Source: a virus
IMG/VR virus record: IMGVR_UViG_3300044675_008758
Span: 1-21,481 of that record
DNA length: 21,481 bases
Reading direction: 5' to 3' (one strand)
The position numbers and the translations under genes are program-made. Positions 7,213 through 14,794 of this stretch are shown here, one piece after another. The notes beneath the pieces were generated by a model. That model had not been told where the DNA came from. It did not search any database and saw only the letters and a list, made by a program, of their open reading frames with translations. Each line of letters opens with the position of its first letter. Within the stretch, counting starts at the first letter, position 1.

Positions 7213-8865
7213 ATGAAGAACGAGGTATATTGGCTAAACAAGGATTCAAGAAAATTTCTTGAAAGAGGGTATCTGACAGAAGGTGAAACACCAGAACAGA
7301 GGATTAAAGACATTGCTGATAGAGCTGAATCTTTATTAGGTAATCTTGATGGTTTCTCAGAAAAATTTGTCAATTACATGTCAAAGGGTTTTTATTCCTT
7401 ATCCAGTCCAATTTGGAGTAATTTTGGCCGTGAGAGAGGTCTACCTATTTCCTGTTTTGGTAGTTTCATTTCCGACCAAATGTCTTCAATTCTTGAAAAA
7501 ATTTCAGAAGTTGGTCAAATGACCAAAGCGGGTGGAGGAACTAGTGCATATTTTGGAGCGTTGCGTGGCAGAGGAGCCTCAATCTCATCTGGCGGGAAAT
7601 CTACAGGTTCAGTACATTTTATGGAGCTTTACGATAAGCTTATGAATGTTGTTTCTCAAGGCAATGTTCGTAGAGGTTCATTTGCCGCTTATCTACCTAT
7701 CGATCATCCAGATATCGAAGAATTTCTTAAAATTCGTGGTGAAGGTCACGAAATTCAAGAAATGTCAATCGGCGTTTGTGTTTCTGACGAATGGATGAAA
7801 AAGATGATTGAAGGAGATAAAGAAGCTCGTAAGATTTGGGGTCTTGTGATCAAGAAACGTTTTGAGTCTGGTTATCCATATATTTTCTTTTCTGATAATG
7901 CTAATAATCAAGCTCCTCAAATGTATAAAGATAAAGGGCTTAAAATCAATAACTCTAATCTCTGTAATGAAATTATGCTTTCTAATTCAGATGATGAATC
8001 ATTTGTTTGTGATCTCTCATCTCTTAATCTTGAGAAATGGAATGAGATTGCTGAAACAGATGCAGTAGAGACCCTTGTATATTTTCTTGATGCTGTAATG
8101 TCTGAGTTTATTGAAAAGACAGGTGGTGTCAAGTTTATGGAGGCTCCACGTAAATTTGCTATTAATCAACGCGCTCTTGGTGTCGGTGTTCTTGGTTGGC
8201 ACTCACTACTTCAGTTAAAAATGATTCCATTCGAATCTATGGATGCTAAGCTGCTTAATGGTCAAATTTGGCGCACTATTAGAGAAAAATCAGATAAGGC
8301 AACAATTGAACTTGCAAACTTATTTGGAGAACCTCCAATGCTTGAAGGATATGGTCGCCGCAATTCCACCACTCTTGCGGTCGCTCCAACAACTAGTAGT
8401 TCATTTATTTTGGGTCAAGTTTCACCATCTATTGAGCCGCTTAATAGCAACTATTTTGTTAAGGATCTAGCCAAGGGTAAATTTACTTATAAAAATCCTT
8501 ATCTCGAAAAGCTTCTTAAAGAAAAAGATAAAAATGATCAAGAAACATGGAAGTCTATTTTGATTAAAGGTGGCTCTGTTCAACATCTTGATTTTTTAAC
8601 TCAAGAAGAAAAAGATACATTTAAAACATTTGGAGAGATTTCTCAAAAAGAAATTATTATTCAAGCAGCTCAAAGACAAAAATTTATTGACCAAGGTCAA
8701 TCACTTAATTTAATGATACCACCAAACACTAAGCCAAAGGAAGTTAATGAACTTATGATATTTGCTTGGGAACAAGGTATTAAAGGTTTATACTATCAAC
8801 GCTCTAGCAATCCATCTCAAGAACTTAGTAGATCAATTTTATCATGCTCAACGTGTGAATCTTGA
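7213..8865 (+). CDS. nrdA: Ribonucleotide reductase class I alpha subunit, compact form
   Basis: 550 aa, shorter than most NrdA/NrdE (about 700-850), and without an N-terminal ATP-cone. All catalytic parts are visible: C81 (PISCFGSF) and C266 (FVCDLSSLNL) as the redox pair, N249, C251 and E253 in NSNLCNEI as the thiyl-radical site, the GLYYQRSS tyrosine pair for radical transfer near residue 533, and the C-terminal CSTC (545-548) that re-reduces the active site. It should reduce NDPs with NrdB. Lack of the cone predicts no dATP shut-off, which would suit a phage that needs high dNTP pools. The last codons carry no terminator other than A/T-rich DNA. Confidence 0.95.
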   Translation: MKNEVYWLNKDSRKFLERGYLTEGETPEQRIKDIADRAESLLGNLDGFSEKFVNYMSKGFYSLSSPIWSNFGRERGLPISCFGSFISDQMSSILEKISEVGQMTKAGGGTSAYFGALRGRGASISSGGKSTGSVHFMELYDKLMNVVSQGNVRRGSFAAYLPIDHPDIEEFLKIRGEGHEIQEMSIGVCVSDEWMKKMIEGDKEARKIWGLVIKKRFESGYPYIFFSDNANNQAPQMYKDKGLKINNSNLCNEIMLSNSDDESFVCDLSSLNLEKWNEIAETDAVETLVYFLDAVMSEFIEKTGGVKFMEAPRKFAINQRALGVGVLGWHSLLQLKMIPFESMDAKLLNGQIWRTIREKSDKATIELANLFGEPPMLEGYGRRNSTTLAVAPTTSSSFILGQVSPSIEPLNSNYFVKDLAKGKFTYKNPYLEKLLKEKDKNDQETWKSILIKGGSVQHLDFLTQEEKDTFKTFGEISQKEIIIQAAQRQKFIDQGQSLNLMIPPNTKPKEVNELMIFAWEQGIKGLYYQRSSNPSQELSRSILSCSTCES

Positions 8866-8866
8866 T

Positions 8867-8893
8867 AAAAAATATATATTTTTTTTAAAAAAA
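8867..8893. repeat. A/T-only palindrome after nrdA
   Basis: Six A, alternating TATATA and six T (8867-8884) form an 18-bp perfect palindrome, followed by more T and a seven-A run. It may act as a weak terminator for nrdBA or mark the promoter of the next gene (TTGATA at 8862-8867, or a TAAGAT box at 8897-8902 directly before ATG 8910). With no G/C pairs, function is uncertain. Confidence 0.3.
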
Positions 8894-8909
8894 GTGTAAG
8901 ATTAATATA

Positions 8910-9893
8910 ATGGAAGTTGATTTTTCATCTAAATTAAGAAGTTTTTTTGGAGTCGAGTCTGATGCAGCATCAAGACCTGGACCAAAAAGTGGAGCGCAAA
9001 CACCTTCTAAACCATCTGAGCGCAGAAGGGGTTCAGAAAAAAACAAACCAGATTCAGCGTCTTCAGATTCTGATTCAAAAATTACTTTTACTGAAAAAGT
9101 AATTAACTCTTTAAAACAGAAGGTTTCTGATCATAATGAAAAATATGATAAAAAAGTTACCCTAAACCAATTAAAGAAAGTTTATCGTCGCGGTCTTGGT
9201 GCTTTTTCAACTTCTCACAGACCTGGGCAAACTAGAAATAGTTGGGCAATGGCTAGAGTCAATATGTTTTTAAAAATGCAGAAAGGTGGCAAAGTTAAAG
9301 ATTCTTACCGCGCTGCAGATCAAGATGTCGCTAGAGGAGAGGAGCTTTATTATGAACAAAAACCAGAAGATTGTTTTTGGGAATTTGACTCAATTGATTT
9401 TGATTTAGCTCGTATTGATTTAGTAAAAGCTGGTGTCGATATCGAAGAAGAAGGTGATATCGAGTTAGATGATATTGATTATACAGAAGCAGAAAAGAAA
9501 ACGCTTAATAAACCATTTAGATTACCAAGTGGATCAAATAAAAAATTTGGCGTATATGTTAAAAACGATAAAGGTAATACTGTAATAGTTAAATTTGGCG
9601 ATCCAAATATGGAGATTCGCCGCGACGACCCAGAGCGTAGAAAAAGTTTTAGAGCGCGTCATCAATGCGATACAAATATTGGACCGAAATGGAAAGCCCG
9701 TTATTGGAGCTGTAAATTTTGGTCTGCAAAACCTGTTTCCTCCATGGCATCTGCTGAAGAATTATTATTGAGCGATGATGATGGTTTAGATTGGGGTTGG
9801 GACGATTCTACATTTGTTGATCAAGACCAAATTTTTACAGAAAATCCAGATCTTGAAAATATTGAAGATTTTTTTGAAGAAGAAGAGCTTTGA
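8910..9893 (+). CDS. Phage-specific two-domain protein (HRPG and FRARH/WSCK motifs), possibly virion-associated
   Basis: 327 aa. Residues 1-50 are polar, low complexity and basic. Residues about 85-150 contain KKVYRRGLGAF, STSHRPGQTRNSWAMARV and MQKGGKVKDSYRAADQD, a module I associate with DUF5872-like phage proteins. Residues about 213-272 contain KFGDPNMEIRRDDPERR, FRARHQC and KARYWSCKFW, a compact motif also common in phage proteins, with His and two Cys that could bind metal. The tail is strongly acidic (IEDFFEEEEL). No known enzyme motif is seen. From memory such modules occur in structural or prohead-associated phage proteins, so a virion role is inferred, although the gene stands between nucleotide-metabolism and glycan genes. 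Confidence 0.6.
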   Translation: MEVDFSSKLRSFFGVESDAASRPGPKSGAQTPSKPSERRRGSEKNKPDSASSDSDSKITFTEKVINSLKQKVSDHNEKYDKKVTLNQLKKVYRRGLGAFSTSHRPGQTRNSWAMARVNMFLKMQKGGKVKDSYRAADQDVARGEELYYEQKPEDCFWEFDSIDFDLARIDLVKAGVDIEEEGDIELDDIDYTEAEKKTLNKPFRLPSGSNKKFGVYVKNDKGNTVIVKFGDPNMEIRRDDPERRKSFRARHQCDTNIGPKWKARYWSCKFWSAKPVSSMASAEELLLSDDDGLDWGWDDSTFVDQDQIFTENPDLENIEDFFEEEEL

Positions 9894-9902
9894 TATTATA
9901 AT
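9874..9902 (+). promoter_or_regulatory. Promoter of the glycan cassette
   Basis: TTGAAG (9874-9879), 17 bp, TATAAT (9897-9902). The -35 box lies inside the end of the preceding gene. Transcription would start near 9909, about five bases before ATG 9914. This matches the short-leader pattern of the other promoters in the window. Confidence 0.6.
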
Positions 9903-9917
9903 CATGCACTAGCATGA
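9902..9917 (+). promoter_or_regulatory. Inverted repeat covering the cassette start codon, with a two-codon mini-ORF
   Basis: TCATGC (9902-9907) and GCATGA (9912-9917) form a perfect 6-bp inverted repeat with a 4-base spacer. It spans the predicted transcription start and the ATG of the first glycan gene. The left arm contains ATG CAC TAG (9904-9912), a start-stop mini-ORF. It could be an operator, or, if transcription starts upstream, a hairpin that hides the start codon. Short enough to be chance. Confidence 0.3.
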
Positions 9918-10618
9918 ATTATCGAGTATCAGTAATCACTTCAATATTTAAAGCTGGTGAATTTATAGATCACTTTTTACAAGATATAAAAAGACAATCA
10001 ATCTTTCATGAATGTGAATTCTTATTATTAGATGCAGATTCACCACACGAAGAGTTGAACGACATAACTCCATTTTTAGATTTTAAAAATATTAAATATT
10101 TTAATATTGGCAACTGCTCAGTATATGAAGCATGGAATAAAGGAATTGAATTATCAACATCCAATTTTTTAACTAATTGGAATACAGACGATAGAAGATC
10201 TTATAATTCATTACAAAAACAAGTAGAAGTTTTAGAATCTAATAGTTCAATTGATCTGTGTTATGGATATACAATTCAAACAGACAAACCTAATTTAAAT
10301 TTTGAATTTTGCGATAAAAATAAAGTCATAAATTGTTATGAAGGTAAAATTGAAGACATGTTAAAAACCAATTCTCCGCACTGTATGCCAATGTGGAGAA
10401 AAGACATGCACGAAAGATTTGGACTTTTTGATACGAAATATTTTTCAGCTGCGGATTATGATATGTGGTTAAGGGTTTTAACTGGTGATGGTAAATTCCA
10501 AAAAATAAATGAAATTATTGGGTCTTATTATCACAACCCAAATGGTGTTTCAACAAAACAAGAAACATTAAAAAAGGCTATTGACGAAGTAATAGAAGTA
10601 AGAAAAAAATATTCATGA
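9914..10618 (+). CDS. Glycosyltransferase family 2-like (GT-A)
   Basis: 234 aa. The N-terminus YRVSVITSIFKAGEFIDHFL is a typical GT2 opening strand and helix; LLLDADSP at 37-44 and NWNTDDRR at 88-95 (TDD as the DXD-like metal site) bind the nucleotide sugar; AADYDMWLR near 178-186 corresponds to the (E/D)DxxxW-type catalytic region. It should move a sugar from an NDP donor to an unknown acceptor. It is first in a cassette of overlapping genes and shares a 4-bp ATGA overlap with the next. Very A/T-rich, with no SD sequence. No membrane segment is seen. Confidence 0.85.
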   Translation: MNYRVSVITSIFKAGEFIDHFLQDIKRQSIFHECEFLLLDADSPHEELNDITPFLDFKNIKYFNIGNCSVYEAWNKGIELSTSNFLTNWNTDDRRSYNSLQKQVEVLESNSSIDLCYGYTIQTDKPNLNFEFCDKNKVINCYEGKIEDMLKTNSPHCMPMWRKDMHERFGLFDTKYFSAADYDMWLRVLTGDGKFQKINEIIGSYYHNPNGVSTKQETLKKAIDEVIEVRKKYS

Positions 10619-11274
10619 AAAAAATAATATCATTTTCATTATGGGGTAATGATCCAAAATACTGTGATGGTGCAGTAAAAAACGCAATCTTATCAAAGAT
10701 TATATATCCAGATTGGATCTGTAGATTTTATATTTCAGATAATGTAGATAAATCAATTATTGATAAACTAGAAAAAGAAAATTCAGAAATTTTTATTAAA
10801 AAAGATAAACCAGATTGGTCTTCAATGTTTTGGAGATTCGAAGCTGGTTACGATAATAATATTGATATTGTTATCTTTAGAGATACTGACTCAAGATTGA
10901 ACTTAAGAGAAAAAAATGCAGTTGATGAGTGGGAAAAATCTGATAAGACATTTCACATCATGAGGGACCATCCGCATCACGGATATCCAATTCTTGGCGG
11001 AATGTGGGGAATGAAAGTTAATAAAAAATATGATTTTGAAAATATTCTAAAATCTTTTAAACCAGAAAATCAATATGGAACTGATTACGTATTTTTTATA
11101 AATACATTATTTCCATTTATTGGTGATGATAAAATTACACATGATGAATTTTTCGAAAAGAAACCTTTTCCAACGAAAAGGGAGGGCTATGAATTTGTTG
11201 GTCAAGTTTTTAATGGAAACGATGAAACACCAATAGAACATATCAACGCATTGTCTAGTTATGAATTTTTTTAA
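10615..11274 (+). CDS. Glycosyltransferase-like protein with DXD motif (capsular-polysaccharide-synthesis type)
   Basis: 219 aa. It begins KKIISFSLWGNDPKYCDGA, a style shared by small GT-A proteins of capsule and lipopolysaccharide loci. IVIFRDTDSRLN places a DXD motif at D90-D92, and the stretch HIMRDHPHHGYPILGGMWG (about 120-138) looks like the conserved donor/acceptor pocket of this group. The end HINALSSYEFF is unremarkable. A sugar-transfer role is supported by the DXD and context, but donor and acceptor are unknown. ATGA overlap with the gene before and a 14-bp overlap with the gene after suggest coupled translation. Confidence 0.7.
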   Translation: MKKIISFSLWGNDPKYCDGAVKNAILSKIIYPDWICRFYISDNVDKSIIDKLEKENSEIFIKKDKPDWSSMFWRFEAGYDNNIDIVIFRDTDSRLNLREKNAVDEWEKSDKTFHIMRDHPHHGYPILGGMWGMKVNKKYDFENILKSFKPENQYGTDYVFFINTLFPFIGDDKITHDEFFEKKPFPTKREGYEFVGQVFNGNDETPIEHINALSSYEFF

Positions 11275-12217
11275 TATAGATTGTCACATATCTGTTATAG
11301 CAGATATCAAAAACATCTTTGAAGATCTTGGTCATAAAGTCGATTCATGGTCATTGTCTGGACACAAATGGGTTTTTAATTTACCAAACTGTCCGTCCAA
11401 AATTATAAACGAAAACAATTGGAAAAACTTAAACGAAGAAATGGTTGAAATTTTTTATAAATTTCACAAAGATGAATTAGACAAGTATGATGCATTTATA
11501 TGTGCATATCCGCCTTGTTTTTTGAAATTATTTGAAAAGTTCAACAAACCAATTATCGTAATTGCAGCGACAAGGTATGATTATCCATTTGCCGATGACC
11601 CCAAAAGACTAGCGTGGTTAGAGGAGTCATTAAACAATAATAAAAATTTAATTTTAGTTGCAAACAATCAATTTGATCAAAAATATTGTGAGCTTTTTCT
11701 TGAAAAAGAATGGCAATGGATTCCTAGTTTATGTAAATATACAAATTCAAAATATAAACCAATAAAAAATCAATCTATAATTTTTAGTAAATTTTTAATT
11801 GATTTTAATAATCATGATTTTATACATCAAAGTAAAATTCATCAATATTCATGGGACGAGCTTTACTCATATCAAAGTATAATTCATCTTCCATACAATG
11901 TTTCAACCATGTCTATATTTGAACAATATGAAGCTGGAGTTCCGCTTAATTTTCCATCATTAGAGTATGCAATTGAATTAATAAACAATAAAATACCATT
12001 ATTTTCTGAAATTGTTTTTCCAAATAATAATCCAGATAGGCAACCTAATCTTTTTCTAAATAAAAAATGGCTATCTTATTCAGATTTTTACAACGGAACA
12101 ATAAAAGCTTCGTTTTTCCAATTGGATAATATAAAAAAACCAGAAATAAATATTGATTACCAATCAAATAAAGATATAATTTATTCATTGTGGACAAAAA
12201 TTTTAAATGAATTATGA
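11261..12217 (+). CDS. Probable GT-B-like glycosyltransferase of the viral/cyanobacterial type
   Basis: 318 aa. The opening FNIDCHISVIADIKNIFEDLG and the phrase SWSLSGHKWVF are like a group of transferase proteins known from viruses and bacteria, as is the later HLPYNVSTMSIFEQYEAGVP (residues 209-228), where a conserved STMSxFEQY precedes a PLNFPS turn. These features fit the C-terminal donor-binding half of a GT-B fold, with the glutamate of FEQYEAG in the place of the EX7E-type region (inference). The substrate is unknown. The start at 11261 lies within the preceding gene. A 4-bp ATGA overlap links it to the methyltransferase gene. Confidence 0.65.
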   Translation: MNFFNIDCHISVIADIKNIFEDLGHKVDSWSLSGHKWVFNLPNCPSKIINENNWKNLNEEMVEIFYKFHKDELDKYDAFICAYPPCFLKLFEKFNKPIIVIAATRYDYPFADDPKRLAWLEESLNNNKNLILVANNQFDQKYCELFLEKEWQWIPSLCKYTNSKYKPIKNQSIIFSKFLIDFNNHDFIHQSKIHQYSWDELYSYQSIIHLPYNVSTMSIFEQYEAGVPLNFPSLEYAIELINNKIPLFSEIVFPNNNPDRQPNLFLNKKWLSYSDFYNGTIKASFFQLDNIKKPEINIDYQSNKDIIYSLWTKILNEL

Positions 12218-12810
12218 TTGGACAAATAGATTTAAAGGACGAGGCTGGCTTGCATATTAGAAAAATATGCGAAAGAGAAGATGTCCAAAATATTATTGAA
12301 ATAGGAACATGGAACGGGATGGGGTCCACTTTTTGTATATATGAGGCAATTAAAAACACAAATAAAAAATTAATTTCTTTAGAGACATGTAAAGAAATGT
12401 ATGATGTTGCCTTTGATTTTTATAAAAACAAAAAAGAAGTTTCTATTATTAATGGATTCATTAGTGATAAACTATTAGATTTCAACTTATTAGATGATTC
12501 ATTTTTTACTGATTATGATAAAAATTTGAAATTATCATGGTATAATGAAGATCTAAAAAATATCAATAATTGTAAAAATGTTTTAGATCAAATTCCAGAA
12601 GAAATAGATTTTCTAATTTTAGATGGAGGCGAATATTCTAGTTGGAATGAATATTTGATTTTAAAAGATAGATCAAGAATTGTATTCTTAGATGACACAA
12701 GACCTCCAACAATAAAAAATTTTATGGCAAGAGAAGATTTATTGAAAACACATAAAATTATCGTTGATAATTTAAACCATAGAAATGGATATTGTATTTT
12801 TGAAAAATGA
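12214..12810 (+). CDS. Class I SAM-dependent methyltransferase-like protein
   Basis: 198 aa. Motif I IIEIGTWNGMGST at residues 27-39 is the glycine-rich SAM-binding loop; KLISLETCKE gives the acidic residue that holds the ribose hydroxyls; DFLILDGGEYSSWNEY (about 132-147) followed by RSRIVFLDDT matches motif IV and the next strand of the Methyltransf_24/cephalosporin-hydroxylase-like fold. In a glycan cassette such enzymes usually O-methylate a sugar residue, capping or decorating the chain (inference). It overlaps both neighbours by the 4-bp ATGA pattern. Confidence 0.75.
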   Translation: MIGQIDLKDEAGLHIRKICEREDVQNIIEIGTWNGMGSTFCIYEAIKNTNKKLISLETCKEMYDVAFDFYKNKKEVSIINGFISDKLLDFNLLDDSFFTDYDKNLKLSWYNEDLKNINNCKNVLDQIPEEIDFLILDGGEYSSWNEYLILKDRSRIVFLDDTRPPTIKNFMAREDLLKTHKIIVDNLNHRNGYCIFEK

Positions 12811-13625
12811 AAATTGCAGTTCAATCAATTATATTTAATGCGCAAAATAGCCTTCCATCTAAAATGTTGGATGCCTGGTTAGAGCAAGTCAATGATATTG
12901 GGGATTTTGTTTTTATTACAGAAGGAGCTACAAAAGCAAAAAACCATTATTGGGATGGAGATACATCTTTCTTTACAAAAGATGGAAAATCAACAGACAA
13001 TACTGTCGATGTAATAAAAAAATTCGCAAAAAATAAATCAAACTTTTTTTTAAAAGAAGCCGAGCATTTCTGGGACGGTAAAACATCAATGTTAAATTAT
13101 TGGTTTTATGAAAATTCTCCAATTTATGAAGCTGACTATGTTTGGCAAATTGATATTGATGAATTCTATAAAAAAAATGACATTAAAAAAATTATTGAAA
13201 TTTTAAAACAAGAAAAACCAAGTAGAATTGATTTTTTTGCCAATCACTTTTGGGGTGGTTTTGATTATTGCATAGATGAAAGATCTGATGGAGTATGGGC
13301 AAATAAAATACCATGGATGAGAATATTTAAAATAAATAAAAATAGTAAATGGATATCTCATGAACCACCTAAGATGTTATTTAATGAATATGAGAAAATA
13401 ATTTCAAAATATGAAACATTAAAAATGAACTTAAAATTAAATCATTATAGCTATGTTTCTGAAGAGCAAGTTTTATTTAAAAGTAAATTTTATAACAATC
13501 CTGATAAAATTTCTTTATTCAAGGAATGGCAAACAAACAAAGAATTAGATATATTTGGTTGTAAGACCTTTCCTTTTGCGGATCAACACCCAGAAATTAT
13601 TAATAAATATTATAAAATAAAATAG
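12807..13625 (+). CDS. GT-A glycosyltransferase-like protein
   Basis: 272 aa. The start KIAVQSIIFNAQNSLP resembles GT2-type openings, and VWQIDIDEFYKK places a DXD-like site at D116-D118, next to a Glu, in the usual position for metal and NDP-sugar binding. Aromatic, acidic segments (HYWDGDTSFF, HFWDGKTSM, HFWGGFDYC) recur through the protein and may form the acceptor pocket. The family is not certain, and a few such proteins are not active transferases. It is the last of the five coupled genes; a 44-bp gap with no hairpin separates it from the GDP-mannose dehydratase. Confidence 0.65.
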   Translation: MKIAVQSIIFNAQNSLPSKMLDAWLEQVNDIGDFVFITEGATKAKNHYWDGDTSFFTKDGKSTDNTVDVIKKFAKNKSNFFLKEAEHFWDGKTSMLNYWFYENSPIYEADYVWQIDIDEFYKKNDIKKIIEILKQEKPSRIDFFANHFWGGFDYCIDERSDGVWANKIPWMRIFKINKNSKWISHEPPKMLFNEYEKIISKYETLKMNLKLNHYSYVSEEQVLFKSKFYNNPDKISLFKEWQTNKELDIFGCKTFPFADQHPEIINKYYKIK

Positions 13626-13669
13626 AATATCTACATAAAGTATTTAATATAAATTCAAAATCAAATTAA

Positions 13670-14794
13670 ATGCAAAATTTAAACGAAACATATTTTGGCA
13701 AAAAAATAGATCATATGGATATACTTAATATAGAAGATGCGTATAAATTAGCTACTGGTAAAAAAACAATAATTATTACTGGGGTTACTGGTCAAGATGG
13801 AAGTCACATGGTTGACTATTTGCTAAATAATACTGATTATGAAATTTTTGGTTGTGTTCGTAGATTGAGTGTTTATAATCATAAAAATATTTCTCATATA
13901 AATAACAAGCGCTTTCATTTAATTAACTTTGATCTTACTGATAGTTACTCAATTGCCAGAATAATAGAAAAAATAAAACCAGATTATTTTATTAATTTGG
14001 CCGCTCAAAGCTTTGTCGGAAGCAGCTGGGATTTTGCCCAACAAACATGGGAGACAAATGCCACATCAGCACTCAATATATTAGAGGCTATTAGACTTTA
14101 CCACCCAAGCTGTAGGTTTTATCAAGCTGGATCTTCAGAAGAGTTTGGCGATGTATCTTATGTTCCTCAAGATGAAAATCATCCATTGCGTCCTAGAAGT
14201 CCATATGGAGCTTCTAAAGCCGCATCTAGACAGCTTGTTAAGGTCTGGAGGGAATCTTATAATCTTTATGCTGTTCAGGGTTGGCTTTTTAATCACGAGG
14301 GAATTAGACGTGGCGAAGAATTCGTTACCAGAAAAATAACCAAAGCGGTTGCGAGAATTAAAAATGCAATAGATAATAATCAAAATTTCTGCGCACTTGA
14401 ACTTGGAAATGTTGATGCAAAAAGAGACTGGAGTGATGCCGAAGATTTTGTTGAAGGCATTTGGTTAATGTTAAATCAACAAGAACCAAAAGAATACGTT
14501 CTTTCTTCAAACGAAACCCACACAATTAGAGAGTTTGTTGAATTGGCTTTTAAGGCTGCTGGGATTATCGGTTATTGGGATGGTAGCGGCATAGATGAAA
14601 CTTTTAATAACATTAATACTAATGAAATCTTAATGAAAATTAATATTAAATATTATAGACCTGCGGAGGTTGATCTCCTTTTAGGAGATTCCACAAAAGC
14701 GCGTGAGGAACTTGAGTGGAAACCAAAGACATCATTTAAAGAACTTGTTGACAAGATGGTTTTTCATGATATACTTGAGTATGGCAAAGTCTAA
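13670..14794 (+). CDS. gmd: GDP-mannose 4,6-dehydratase
   Basis: 374 aa. After a 30-residue N-terminal extension comes the NAD(P)-binding loop GVTGQDGS (38-45). Further family motifs are INLAAQSFVGSSWD, QAGSSEEFGDV with the catalytic Ser-Glu pair, SPYGASKAAS with Y179 and K183 as the YxxxK couple, NHEGIRRGEEFVTRKI, LGNVDAKRDWSDAED and RPAEVDLLLGD. It converts GDP-D-mannose to GDP-4-keto-6-deoxy-D-mannose, the precursor of GDP-fucose, GDP-rhamnose or GDP-perosamine. The enzymes that finish these sugars are not in the window. Its codons look richer in G/C than those of the five preceding genes, and a hairpin lies shortly after its stop, inside the next gene. Confidence 0.93.
   Translation: MQNLNETYFGKKIDHMDILNIEDAYKLATGKKTIIITGVTGQDGSHMVDYLLNNTDYEIFGCVRRLSVYNHKNISHINNKRFHLINFDLTDSYSIARIIEKIKPDYFINLAAQSFVGSSWDFAQQTWETNATSALNILEAIRLYHPSCRFYQAGSSEEFGDVSYVPQDENHPLRPRSPYGASKAASRQLVKVWRESYNLYAVQGWLFNHEGIRRGEEFVTRKITKAVARIKNAIDNNQNFCALELGNVDAKRDWSDAEDFVEGIWLMLNQQEPKEYVLSSNETHTIREFVELAFKAAGIIGYWDGSGIDETFNNINTNEILMKINIKYYRPAEVDLLLGDSTKAREELEWKPKTSFKELVDKMVFHDILEYGKV

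Noticed and set aside
14703-14780. Extended start at 14703 for the 114-aa protein
   Set aside because: The extra 26 codons lie wholly within gmd in another frame; ATG 14781 gives a natural start (MAKSK) with a short overlap.
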